Under the pieces are notes generated by a model. It ran no database searches and was not told the DNA's origin. It saw nothing but the letters and a program-made list of their open reading frames with translations. From the NCBI RefSeq assembly GCF_903994045.1, contig NZ_CAJEWD010000008.1, positions 822,532 to 886,531 on the forward strand: DNA of 64,000 nucleotides, written 5' to 3'. This stretch comes from Jeotgalicoccus meleagridis (GTDB taxonomy: Bacteria > Bacillota > Bacilli > Staphylococcales > Salinicoccaceae). The translations under genes and the position numbers were made by a program. Positions within the stretch are counted from its first letter, which is position 1; each line of letters begins with the position of its first letter. This document shows, one piece after another, positions 24,028 through 32,593 of this stretch.

Positions 24028-25701
24028 TTATTGAATTGTTGTTTCTCTAAAGTCAAAGATATTGTAAGAATCTCCTTGGAAGTTCTCTACATTGTTGTTA
24101 TAAGCATTTAAGTTTTCACCGTGGCGGATAAAGATTGCCGGTGCATCATCTACTAATATCTGTTGAGCTTCAGTATACATTTCTCCACGTTTTTCTTCGT
24201 CAGATTCTTGACGTGCCTGATCTAGAAGACTATCTAATTCAGGGTTGTTATAGAATGAACGGTTACCGTCAGCTCCGATATTGTCAGAGTGGAATAATGG
24301 TGAGATACCATTGTCCGGGTCACCTGTTGAGTTTGACCAACCTAATATGAACATATCATGTTCCCCTGCACCAGTTGCTTCGAGGTATGCACCCCACTCA
24401 ACTTGTTCAACATTAACAGTAATACCTAATTCACTTAATGATTCTTGTAACCATAAAGCAACGTCTACACGTTCTGGGTTGTCATCATTAACCATTAGAT
24501 TAATCGTCAAGTCTTCAACGCCTGCTTCATCAAGTAATTGTTGAGCCTTGTCCATATCGTATTCTCGACCTTCAAGATCTTCAGAGTATCCAAGAACTCC
24601 TGGTGCTAATGGTGCAACAGCTGGTTGACCTGAACCGTTATAAACACCTTCTAGAACTGCTTCACTATCGAAAGCATGTGTAATTGCTTGGCGTACTTTC
24701 GGATCATTAAATGGTTCTTTTTCTGTGTTAAATCCAATATAGTCAATTGATACTGATTCTTGTCTTTGTAGTGTAACGTCTGGATTACTATCCACTCTTT
24801 CAATGTTAGAAGATAGTGTTGCTAAGATAGCATCTGATGTACCAGATTCAAGTTCTGCAAGTCTAGAACCTGGCTCTGACACAACTTTGAAATCTACGCC
24901 ATCAAGTTTAGCAGTTTCTTCTCCCCAGTAGTCATCATTTCTTACAACAGAAGTCACTTCACCTGGAGAACGGCTTTCGAATTTGAAGTAGTTTGTTCCA
25001 ACTGGCTCACTTTCAACTAGTTCACCAACGTAAGAACTGATTTCGTTAGCAACAGCTTCATGTTCTTCTCCGCCCTCTGCTCTTAAGTCATAGTACTCTT
25101 CTAAAGAAACATCGCTACCTGCTTTATCAAGTGCATTTTGGTAGTCTTTATCGATAAGTTCTTTAGAAATCATTTTACCTGCACCGTGCGTAAAGTTATT
25201 GATTAAAGGTGCGTATGGATATTCTGTCACTACTTGCACTGTGTAGTCATCAATGACATTAACTTCACTTACCATTTCAAATAAGAAAGCTCTTGCTGAT
25301 GCTTTAGCAGGATCTAGAACACGTTCTAAGTTTGCCTTAACAACTTCAGCATTAAACTCTGAGCCATCATGGAAAGTCACACCTTCACGTAATTTGAATT
25401 CCCATGTTGTATCATCAATTTGTTCATATTCTTCCGCAAGTACTGGTACAAGTTCAAAATTTTCATCTTGTGTAACTAACGGTTCATAAATCGTGTCACG
25501 AATTTGTTCTGATGGCACATCATTACTACCATGTGGGTCCATCGATACTGCATCAGCAGGAATGGCTAAGGTCATTGTACCGCCTTCGCTACCAGCTTCT
25601 TCACCGCCGCCTGTAGCTTCATCAACATCACTGTCGTCACTACAAGCTGCTAATACGAGTAATAATACACCGAGTAAAGTCATTAAGCTAAACTTTTTCA
25701 T
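24028..25701 (-). CDS. ABC transporter substrate-binding lipoprotein, OppA/DppA family (paralogue 2)
   Basis: This 557-residue SBP has lipobox LVLAACSD and the same family pattern as paralogue 1 (SMDPHGSNDVPSEQIR, NLERVLDPAKASARAFLFEM, PVGTNYFKFESRSPGE, IGFNTEKEPFNDPKVRQAIT, WGAYLEATGAGEHDMFILGW). It is encoded directly upstream of paralogue 1 but has its own promoter and terminator. A GC-balanced Gly/Glu linker follows the lipid anchor. The ligand is unknown; the closeness of the pair suggests duplication with ligand divergence. Confidence 0.9.
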   Translation of the reverse strand: MKKFSLMTLLGVLLLVLAACSDDSDVDEATGGGEEAGSEGGTMTLAIPADAVSMDPHGSNDVPSEQIRDTIYEPLVTQDENFELVPVLAEEYEQIDDTTWEFKLREGVTFHDGSEFNAEVVKANLERVLDPAKASARAFLFEMVSEVNVIDDYTVQVVTEYPYAPLINNFTHGAGKMISKELIDKDYQNALDKAGSDVSLEEYYDLRAEGGEEHEAVANEISSYVGELVESEPVGTNYFKFESRSPGEVTSVVRNDDYWGEETAKLDGVDFKVVSEPGSRLAELESGTSDAILATLSSNIERVDSNPDVTLQRQESVSIDYIGFNTEKEPFNDPKVRQAITHAFDSEAVLEGVYNGSGQPAVAPLAPGVLGYSEDLEGREYDMDKAQQLLDEAGVEDLTINLMVNDDNPERVDVALWLQESLSELGITVNVEQVEWGAYLEATGAGEHDMFILGWSNSTGDPDNGISPLFHSDNIGADGNRSFYNNPELDSLLDQARQESDEEKRGEMYTEAQQILVDDAPAIFIRHGENLNAYNNNVENFQGDSYNIFDFRETTIQ

Positions 25702-25742
25702 TTGAAACCCCCTATTTTTCGAGAAGTTAAGTCACTTCTTTT

Positions 25743-25781
25743 AATATTCTGAATTTTACACTATAAATGAAATTCCCACAA
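25743..25781 (-). promoter_or_regulatory. Promoter of oligopeptide SBP 2 with CodY-like box
   Basis: On the minus strand TTGTGG (25776-25781), 17 bp, TAAAAT (25753-25758). The sequence at 25743-25757 (plus strand AATATTCTGAATTTT) matches the CodY consensus AATTTTCWGAAAATT at 12 of 15 positions and overlaps the -10, a position suited to repression by CodY. The CodY match is weak. Confidence 0.4.
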
Positions 25782-25821
25782 CATTTATTTTAGAATATTA
25801 GCACAATTTTATATATTTATT

Positions 25822-27840
25822 TTAAGAAGCAACAGCTGCATTCTTCTTCCACTTCAGGTAATTTAAAATGAACATCACTATAGCAATTGATAAACCAATC
25901 ACATCAGTAAATGGTTCAGGAATGACCAGCATGATTGCTGAAATAATCAAGATAACTCTTGAAATCACATTGACATGCGTTTTGAAAAATCCTTCTAAAC
26001 CTGCTGCTAGAGCAATTAAACCTATTATCGTAGAAATCACCACTACTGCCGTGTCCCACAGCGATGATAACGGATATTCTCTCGCATTGGTCATCAAGCC
26101 TTCAATATCAATGAGTAACATAGATGGTTCGAAGACAAAGATAAATGGTATCAAAAAGCCAGCTAATGATAGTTTTAATGCTTGGAAGCCTGTCTTCATT
26201 GGATCCCCGTCCGCGATACCCGCACCTGCAAAGGCTGCTAAAGCAACAGGTGGCGTTACGTTGGCAAAGATTCCAAAATAGAAAACGAACATATGCGCAA
26301 CTAAAATCGGTACTCCGAATTCAGCTAAAGCTGGTGCAGCCATTGTTGCTGTAATGATATAAGCTGGAATTGAAGGTAGCCCCATTCCAAGTACCATTGA
26401 TGCAATCATTGTAAAGAAGAGCGTCAGTAGTAGAGACCCTCCACCTAGACCTGCAATTGCAGAAGTCATAATCGCACCAAAACTTGTAAGTGAAACGACT
26501 CCAATGATGATTCCAACTACCGCACAGGCGATCATTACTGATAAGGATTGCTGAGCACCCATTGCCATGGCTTGCCCGATATCTTTCAGTGACATTCTAG
26601 TTGTCTTTCTAAATGTCGCTACAATCACTGTTAAGAAAATCGTATAGATAGCTGCTCTTGGTATTGGCATATTTAAAAATAACATGACGATTAAACCAAC
26701 CAAAGGTATTAACAGGTGTCCTCTTTCTTTCATAACCTCTTTAATTCTAGGTAAATCTGATCTAGGTATTCCTTTTAAGTCACTTTTACCGGCTCTATAA
26801 TGCACTTGCATGATAACTGCAAAATAATATAGTAAAGCTGGGAAAAGTGCTGCTAAAGCAATAGTTCCATAGTTAATCCCTGTTGTTTCTGCCATGATAA
26901 AAGCACTCGCACCCATAATCGGTGGTAAAATTTGTCCTCCGACTGAGGCACTTGCTTCGACGGCACCTGCAAAGTTTTTGTTGTAACCGACTTTCTTCAT
27001 TAGAGGAATAGTAAAAGCACCGGTACTTACAACGTTAGCAACAGCCGCTCCGTTGATACTCCCCATAAAGCCACTTGAAACAACAGCGACCTTAGCTGGT
27101 CCCCCTTTATTTGCCCCTGCAATCGCCATCGCTAAGTCATTAAAGAATTGACCCATACCTGACTTTTGTAGGAAAGCTCCAAAGAGAATAAAGAGGAAGA
27201 TAAAGTTCACAGACGCTCCAATAGCTGTGGAATACAACCCTTCAGTCTTTAAATAAAGTTGGCCAAATATATCTCCGATATCAAATGGTCTGGTCATCAT
27301 CATATTTGGAAGAAATTCCATGTGACTGAAGAAAGGATAAGAGAGAAAGATTAAAGCCAGTATTGGCAATATCCAACCCGTTACCCTTCTAGCTGCCTCT
27401 AAAATCAAGACAACTGTCACGATGGCCATAATGATGTCCATAGTATTTGGAATCCCACCTCGTTCAGTTACTATGGCGTTGTATTCTATGAGAATATAGC
27501 CTGCTGTAAAGAGACTGACTAAGGCTAAAAACCAGTCAAGTATTGGCAGTTTCGCTCTATCCTGTTTTTTAAACATCGGGTAAATCATATAAACTAAAGC
27601 TAAACCGACTGCGACGTGAATGGAACGTTGTTGCAGTGCTGGCATTGGATTAAATACCATGTATAAGTGAAACAGAGAATACAAGACCGCAACGATAGAT
27701 ACTACTAAGACAACTTGCTTATTCGAAAAATTTCTTGTTCTTGATTCCTTATCAAATTTCTCTTGAATTTCTTGAATCTCTTGTTCATCAGGAATAAAAT
27801 CTTCATCGTGAATAACATCAACGTCATCTTTTTTCTTCAT
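25822..27840 (-). CDS. TRAP transporter fused permease (TAXI type)
   Basis: This 672-residue protein combines the small and large TRAP membrane subunits. An acidic cytoplasmic N-terminus (to about residue 40) is followed by some 16-18 membrane helices. Family blocks are NGAAVANVVSTGAFTIPLMKK, VEASASVGGQILPPIMGASAF, MVLGMGLPSIPAYI and FGIFANVTPPVALAAFAGAG. It uses an ion gradient to import a carboxylate or amino acid brought by the TAXI binding protein. It overlaps the DUF1850 gene by 17 bases. Confidence 0.9.
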   Translation of the reverse strand: MKKKDDVDVIHDEDFIPDEQEIQEIQEKFDKESRTRNFSNKQVVLVVSIVAVLYSLFHLYMVFNPMPALQQRSIHVAVGLALVYMIYPMFKKQDRAKLPILDWFLALVSLFTAGYILIEYNAIVTERGGIPNTMDIIMAIVTVVLILEAARRVTGWILPILALIFLSYPFFSHMEFLPNMMMTRPFDIGDIFGQLYLKTEGLYSTAIGASVNFIFLFILFGAFLQKSGMGQFFNDLAMAIAGANKGGPAKVAVVSSGFMGSINGAAVANVVSTGAFTIPLMKKVGYNKNFAGAVEASASVGGQILPPIMGASAFIMAETTGINYGTIALAALFPALLYYFAVIMQVHYRAGKSDLKGIPRSDLPRIKEVMKERGHLLIPLVGLIVMLFLNMPIPRAAIYTIFLTVIVATFRKTTRMSLKDIGQAMAMGAQQSLSVMIACAVVGIIIGVVSLTSFGAIMTSAIAGLGGGSLLLTLFFTMIASMVLGMGLPSIPAYIITATMAAPALAEFGVPILVAHMFVFYFGIFANVTPPVALAAFAGAGIADGDPMKTGFQALKLSLAGFLIPFIFVFEPSMLLIDIEGLMTNAREYPLSSLWDTAVVVISTIIGLIALAAGLEGFFKTHVNVISRVILIISAIMLVIPEPFTDVIGLSIAIVMFILNYLKWKKNAAVAS

Positions 27841-28315
27841 AATTACCTCCCAGTATACGCTTGATCAAAGGTATGTACTCTACGGAAATCTCTACTGCAG
27901 TATACGGTTCATAAATTTCGTACAATAATATTTCCTGATCCCCTTGGACTATCTTTGTTTGAACATTATCTGAGACATTTAAATATAAATTTGGATACTT
28001 ATCGTTAACAGTGTATTTCACAAAACCGTCTTCTGTAACTTCTGCAGTTGTGTCTGATTCATTTGGAACACCTGCTCCAAAGGTTTTGAAATATGTCTCT
28101 TCGAGAAGTAATTCCTGATCTACTATCGTATATACTTCATACCATTCTTCTTTTTCTATAGAGTGAATCCAATGAAGTTCAAAAGTTTCTATAGGAAGAT
28201 AGATATCGTTTCTTGTATCACTTTCTATCACTAGAGTTTCCTTTTTATAAAAGAAGATGAAAAGGAGCATAAGAATAATGCTCCCTATAATAATTAATTT
28301 AAATTTATTGTTCAT
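27824..28315 (-). CDS. DUF1850 domain-containing protein of a TRAP operon
   Basis: This 163-residue protein has one N-terminal membrane helix (KLIIIGSIILMLLFIFFY) and a DUF1850 domain with FELHWIHSIEKEEWYEVY and TYFKTFGAGVPNE. DUF1850 proteins are typically encoded between TAXI binding proteins and fused TRAP permeases; their role is unknown but presumably tied to the transporter. The ATG at 28315 overlaps the last codons of the upstream TAXI gene, so translation is coupled; a longer upstream frame lacks support. Confidence 0.82.
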   Translation of the reverse strand: MNNKFKLIIIGSIILMLLFIFFYKKETLVIESDTRNDIYLPIETFELHWIHSIEKEEWYEVYTIVDQELLLEETYFKTFGAGVPNESDTTAEVTEDGFVKYTVNDKYPNLYLNVSDNVQTKIVQGDQEILLYEIYEPYTAVEISVEYIPLIKRILGGNYEEKR

Positions 28316-29291
28316 CGTAGTACTTCTGTGCACCTGGGTGTAGCTCAATGACTGAGCTTTCTTCTGCTGTCTCCACATTAATATCATTGGCTGCTTGGTG
28401 AGCGTTTGTCAGCCCTTCCAAGTTTTCAAATAGATATTTAGTTAAGTTATAGACGTCATCTTCACTTAAGTCAGAACGTACGACTAAAGCATTCATAATT
28501 GCAACAGTCGGCACTGCCTCTTCATTCCCGTATGTATCAGCTGGGATTTCTAAGGCTTCAAAGTAGTCAGCATCTTCACTTAACACTTCTACCGCTTCAG
28601 CTTCAATTGGAACAATCTTCAAGTCTACTGAGTTTTGTAATTCCATAACAGAAGCGTTCGGTAAACCACTTGTTAGGAATGCCGCATCCAGTTGACCACT
28701 GCGCATTGCTTCAGAGGCTTCAGCATAGCCAAGATAATCGACTTCGATATCATCGTATGACATATCATGCGCTTCTAGTACTGCACGTGTTGCGATTTCC
28801 ACTCCAGAGTTTTGGTCACCTACAGCAACCCGTTTTCCTTTTAGATCTTCAACACTTTCAATGCCTGCATCTTGTGTAGAAATTAACTGAACATAGTTAG
28901 GATATAAAGCACCAATCTGTTGGACGTTTTCTATTGGTTCTTCAAAAGTCTCTTCCCCGTTAACAGCTTGGACTAAAGCATCACTCATAACAAAGGCCAT
29001 TTCAGCCTTCTCATCTTTCATTAAGTTCAAGTTCTCTGCTGATGCACCAGTAGTCTGAGTTCTAGAGTTTACGTCAAACTCTTTACTGTAGCCCTCTGCT
29101 AAAGTCGTTGCAATAATGTTATAGGGACCTGAAGATCCACCTGTTGCAATGGTGACAATATTAGTCTCTAAACTCGCTCCATCACTTTCGCTTGATTCTT
29201 CTGTTGCCCCTTCATCACCAGAATCATCGCCACATGCTGTTAGAAATAAACTTGCTCCTAAAATCAGTACCAAGTACTTGTTAAATTTCAT
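28305..29291 (-). CDS. TAXI family TRAP transporter solute-binding lipoprotein
   Basis: This 328-residue protein has lipobox SLFLTACGD and TAXI motifs: VTIATGGSSGPYNIIATTLA, RTQTTGASAENLNLM, KGKRVAVGDQNSGVE and AAFLTSGLPNAS. TAXI proteins bind glutamate or other organic acids. The second ATG, 29291, is preferred because AAGGGGG stands six bases before it. The promoter, an overlapping cre-like site and a weak CodY-like site lie just upstream. It is the first gene of the three-gene TRAP operon. Confidence 0.9.
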   Translation of the reverse strand: MKFNKYLVLILGASLFLTACGDDSGDEGATEESSESDGASLETNIVTIATGGSSGPYNIIATTLAEGYSKEFDVNSRTQTTGASAENLNLMKDEKAEMAFVMSDALVQAVNGEETFEEPIENVQQIGALYPNYVQLISTQDAGIESVEDLKGKRVAVGDQNSGVEIATRAVLEAHDMSYDDIEVDYLGYAEASEAMRSGQLDAAFLTSGLPNASVMELQNSVDLKIVPIEAEAVEVLSEDADYFEALEIPADTYGNEEAVPTVAIMNALVVRSDLSEDDVYNLTKYLFENLEGLTNAHQAANDINVETAEESSVIELHPGAQKYYDEQ

Positions 29292-29322
29292 ATTCATCCC
29301 CCTTTTTGTTAGTTATAAGTAA

Positions 29323-29359
29323 ATTGTAACAGTTATTCCCAAATATGAAAACGCTAACT
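29323..29359 (-). promoter_or_regulatory. TRAP operon promoter with overlapping cre site
   Basis: On the minus strand TTTTCA (29346-29351), 17 bp, TACAAT (29323-29328). The plus strand at 29345-29359 reads ATGAAAACGCTAACT, 14 of 15 to the cre consensus, and covers the -35. A second candidate, AATTTTCTAATAATT at 29365-29379, matches the CodY box at 13 of 15. Confidence 0.5.
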
Positions 29360-29385
29360 TTTTAAATTTTCTAATAATTATTAGT

Positions 29386-29416
29386 AAAAAACAACCAGAG
29401 CATGCTCCGGTTGTTT
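29386..29416 (-). terminator. Terminator of the esterase/DUF6320 operon
   Basis: On the minus strand AAACAACC-G-GAGC pairs with GCTC-T-GGTTGTTT and continues with TTTT. It begins inside the stop codon of the esterase gene. Confidence 0.82.
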
Positions 29417-30383
29417 AAACATATTCCAGTATAATATTTCCAATCATTTTTCGAGCAGTAATCCCTTCTTTAATAGGATACAAAGGGAAGATGTGATTTT
29501 GCTCTTCAAATTCAAAGTAGTCAAAATCGACACTTTCTTCTTGAAGTTTGTCCACATACTTTCTGATGTCTGGTAATAACACATCTCTCGTACCAGAAAA
29601 AATATAGATTTTAGGCAAATCATTGACCTCCCCGAAAAGAGGTGAAACTTTATAGTTTTTAAGACCATCATCGCCCGCCCAAATATGACCGACTTTTTTC
29701 AAACGATCCACTTTTAGCATTGGTTCAATTTCCATATAATCCTTAATTTCAGGATTTTCTAAACTGATATCCATCCATGGACAAATCACAACTTGAGCCA
29801 GCGGTAATGGTAAGCCTAATGCTTTTAAGTACTGGACAAAGCCTATTGTCAGACCACCACCAGCTGAATCACCAGCAATCACGATATTCTCGCCATCTTT
29901 TAACATCTCTTTATATAATTTTAAAGTTTCCTCATAAGCCTCTATATAAGTATATTCAGGTGCCTTAGGATAGATGGGAACGATAAATTCCAATTCTGTT
30001 TCCTCTACAAGTTTTGATATAAAGCGCCAATGAAAAGGTGATGGCTGATTAATGTATCCACCCCCGTGTAAGTACAAGACACGAAGTTTGCCTCTTTTCT
30101 CATCTGCATTAACTGTAAATACTTTCATATCACCGAGCATATGTTCTTTTATATCGGTTTGAAAAATTGCTCTTGGAAGCTCATATTCTCTCCTGTTTTC
30201 AAGCAGTTTATTGTCTAAAAATTCTTCAGTATCGTCCTCACGTGTAAACGTTGCGACTCGTATGACATCTTCTGCCAATTCACTGCCGACACTTCGGTGA
30301 TTGACAAACACTGCTCTATAAATATAAGTGAAAATCCCAATTGTTGCAGTGAGTGTTGTGAATATCCTAAATAATATTTTCAT
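29415..30383 (-). CDS. Alpha/beta hydrolase, hormone-sensitive-lipase type, membrane-anchored
   Basis: This 322-residue esterase has an N-terminal hydrophobic anchor (residues 5-25). Its HSL-family marks are the oxyanion HGGGYINQP, nucleophile GDSAGGG, acid in SGTRDVLLPD and catalytic His in EEQNHIFPLY. It likely hydrolyses small acyl esters. AGGAGG precedes the ATG. It is the last of three genes with an acyltransferase-like protein and DUF6320, with 17 bases from the preceding stop. Such trios recur in Firmicutes, but the pathway is not known to me. Confidence 0.83.
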   Translation of the reverse strand: MKILFRIFTTLTATIGIFTYIYRAVFVNHRSVGSELAEDVIRVATFTREDDTEEFLDNKLLENRREYELPRAIFQTDIKEHMLGDMKVFTVNADEKRGKLRVLYLHGGGYINQPSPFHWRFISKLVEETELEFIVPIYPKAPEYTYIEAYEETLKLYKEMLKDGENIVIAGDSAGGGLTIGFVQYLKALGLPLPLAQVVICPWMDISLENPEIKDYMEIEPMLKVDRLKKVGHIWAGDDGLKNYKVSPLFGEVNDLPKIYIFSGTRDVLLPDIRKYVDKLQEESVDFDYFEFEEQNHIFPLYPIKEGITARKMIGNIILEYV

Positions 30384-30400
30384 CTGCTGCCTCCTGTCAT

Positions 30401-31066
30401 TTATAAGTGAAATCTACGCGTAAGCTGGGTCATAAAACTTTGGTTGGCGATGAGTAACATCGCGATGAAGGCAGCTAAGCCAAATGATGCAGTAGAAACT
30501 GCTGGCCATAAGACATCGACCAAGCCAAAGAAATATAAGATTAAAGGTAAAAAACCAAAAACAATCATCAAAAGTAAGAAACTGATATAACTTGTCCAGT
30601 TCATTCTCACTCTTAAAATCATAATACACATCAAGAGGATCCCTGCTAAAATTAATAGTGGTACAACGTAATTAATGGACCACATAAGCGAACCTGACAT
30701 ATAATCAATGACCAATAACAAGATCGTCAAACTGATTACTTGAGCAATAATTTTGCCCCCAAGATGACCTGGTGAAAGAATTGTATGGTTTAATGATATT
30801 AATAGGTAGAAAATCGCAACTGCTACATAGAATACCCATAAAAAATGCGGCATGACTATGATATTGATTAATAGACAAATGACTGTTGCGAGGATACCAC
30901 CAAGTATTGCTAGGTTTGCCAACCTATCCTTCATCTTATACAACTTTTGATCGTAGCGCGGATAAGCACGTTGATCTTCTGGAAGGCTCTCAATAGACAA
31001 GAGTTGATGGCATAGTGGACAAGAATTTTGTCTTGTATCGATTTCACAATCAGGGCAGTGGTTCAT
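30401..31066 (-). CDS. DUF6320 membrane protein with N-terminal zinc ribbon
   Basis: This 221-residue protein begins MNHCPDCEIDTRQNSCPLCH, a four-cysteine zinc ribbon, followed after a short basic stretch by about six membrane helices (from residue 50 to 215). This layout matches DUF6320. Its ATG comes directly after the stop of the acyltransferase-like gene, so the products are probably made together and may form a membrane complex. Function unknown. Confidence 0.72.
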   Translation of the reverse strand: MNHCPDCEIDTRQNSCPLCHQLLSIESLPEDQRAYPRYDQKLYKMKDRLANLAILGGILATVICLLINIIVMPHFLWVFYVAVAIFYLLISLNHTILSPGHLGGKIIAQVISLTILLLVIDYMSGSLMWSINYVVPLLILAGILLMCIMILRVRMNWTSYISFLLLMIVFGFLPLILYFFGLVDVLWPAVSTASFGLAAFIAMLLIANQSFMTQLTRRFHL

Positions 31067-32335
31067 TTACTCACCCCATTCATTTGATTGTACCGTGACT
31101 TTGAGTCCAGTCATATGACTAATATTTTTAAAAAATTCTTTAATTAAATCATTCTCTTCTATAGCTCTAGCGAAAGTGATAGTGAAGGTGTCATTGACTG
31201 TTGCTACACCACAGTTAATCGGACTTTTTTTAGTTGGATAAAGCACAATGTCCATGTATTTGACATAGGGTCTCATAGAATCCGGTAGTTTCACATTTCC
31301 TAAATTCGTAAGTGTTAAAGTCTTTCTACTTTCTCCTGCCCAGTTAAAGGCAAATCTCATAATCGGATACTTAATAAAAACTGGCACAATTCTTAAAAAA
31401 GGATTCTTTTGAAAAGAAAAGAAGCGATCGATTCCTTCTTGTAAATAAGACTTCTCTGTTTTTTGGATAAGTTGATCAGTCACCTCTTTGATTATATCAT
31501 CCATGCTCGTTTCTTCAGTGACTCTAACTGATATATTCGATACCGAGAAAAAATTCCTTATCGTTCTGGAAGGAAAAGCTTTTCTTAGACTGACAGGAAT
31601 AGCGACTGTGACAATTTCCGATTCATTTATACCATGTCTTTGTTGAAAAATCGTCTGTATTAAGACACTTGTTAACAATCCAGTTAAGGATGTTCCTCGG
31701 CTTTTAGCATAAGTATTTAAGGCTTTTGAAGCCATTTGACCTTGCACAAGATTAATACCTCTCGGGCTTAAAGGTGTCCCTAAAATTTGATAAGATTTTG
31801 GATCCTTAGCTGACAAACCTTTTAAGCGAGAATCAGTTGCATATCTCACGAAACTATCCTCTACTTCTTCATCTAAAGGCTCTTCAGATGGCAACATAAT
31901 CGATTCATCTGGTGTAAGTTCATTCCCTTTAAGTTTCAAATATTGATAGGTTAATGTTTTGATAAAAGCCTCTGCCCCACCACCATCTGTTAAAGAATGG
32001 AATACTTCTACGGAAATGCGATTATTAAAATAGAGCACTCGGATCAAATATGCATTATTTTCTTGTCTTTCTATAGGTGCACAAGGGTAATCTGTTTCTT
32101 TTTTCACTTCTAAAATGGCATCATTTTGTTCTAGGAAATCCCAGAAGAGCCCTTTTCTAACTCTCAACATCAAACTAGGGAAGCGGGTAGCGACCACATC
32201 TAGAGCATCCTGTAGTATTACTGGGTCTATCATTTCAGTTAAGACCATTGATACCCTAAAGACTGCAGAGTTAGATGAGCTTGACACGGCATGAAAAATT
32301 TTACCCGTGTTATCAATTCTATACCACTGACTCAT
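31067..32335 (-). CDS. Condensation/alcohol acetyltransferase-like protein
   Basis: This 422-residue protein has the chloramphenicol-acetyltransferase-like fold of condensation domains and AATase proteins. The HxxxDG active-site motif appears as VFHSLTDGGGAEAF, with ILQDALDVVATRFPSLMLRV near the start and SLRKAFPSRTIRNFF later. It probably transfers an acyl group to an alcohol or amine. It leads a three-gene operon with a DUF6320 membrane protein and a membrane-anchored esterase: an acyl-transfer and acyl-removal pair around one membrane protein. Confidence 0.75.
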   Translation of the reverse strand: MSQWYRIDNTGKIFHAVSSSSNSAVFRVSMVLTEMIDPVILQDALDVVATRFPSLMLRVRKGLFWDFLEQNDAILEVKKETDYPCAPIERQENNAYLIRVLYFNNRISVEVFHSLTDGGGAEAFIKTLTYQYLKLKGNELTPDESIMLPSEEPLDEEVEDSFVRYATDSRLKGLSAKDPKSYQILGTPLSPRGINLVQGQMASKALNTYAKSRGTSLTGLLTSVLIQTIFQQRHGINESEIVTVAIPVSLRKAFPSRTIRNFFSVSNISVRVTEETSMDDIIKEVTDQLIQKTEKSYLQEGIDRFFSFQKNPFLRIVPVFIKYPIMRFAFNWAGESRKTLTLTNLGNVKLPDSMRPYVKYMDIVLYPTKKSPINCGVATVNDTFTITFARAIEENDLIKEFFKNISHMTGLKVTVQSNEWGE

Positions 32336-32443
32336 AATGACACCGCCTAATTTCTTATATATATAAATTGTATAGCGAAAACATATAAAATAGAAGTATA
32401 AGCATTAAAAGAGTCTGGAACAATACTGTCTTCTTACATAATT

Positions 32444-32530
32444 AAGCCGTACGTTATCTTTTCAGGGGCATCGCGTGAGCCTGTAGTCTCACGCCGGATG
32501 CTATTCCCCTAGAAGTCTAACGTACGGCTT
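32444..32530. repeat. Long imperfect palindromic element
   Basis: Nested arms form one extended stem: AAGCCGTACGTTA (32444-32456) with TAACGTACGGCTT (32518-32530), AGGGG with CCCCT, and CATCG-CGTGAG with CTCACG-CCGGATG, around an eight-base loop. There is no T-run, so it is not an ordinary terminator. Its compact, GC-rich shape resembles dispersed REP-like elements or stem-loop targets of some insertion sequences; no transposase is present. It fills most of the 258-base gap between the acyltransferase-like gene and SBP 3. Confidence 0.75.
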
Positions 32531-32593
32531 TTAAAGTACAATCCTGTATTATTTGATTATCTTAGAACTTTGTCTCATTTTTAAAATATCTAT

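Noticed and set aside
25868-26281. A 137-codon plus-strand frame opposite the TRAP permease
   Set aside because: It lies fully inside a clear membrane protein gene on the other strand; no ribosome binding site or known motif.
32444-32530. The long palindrome as an intrinsic terminator of SBP 3
   Set aside because: There is no T-run on either side and the stem is much longer than the other terminators in this window.
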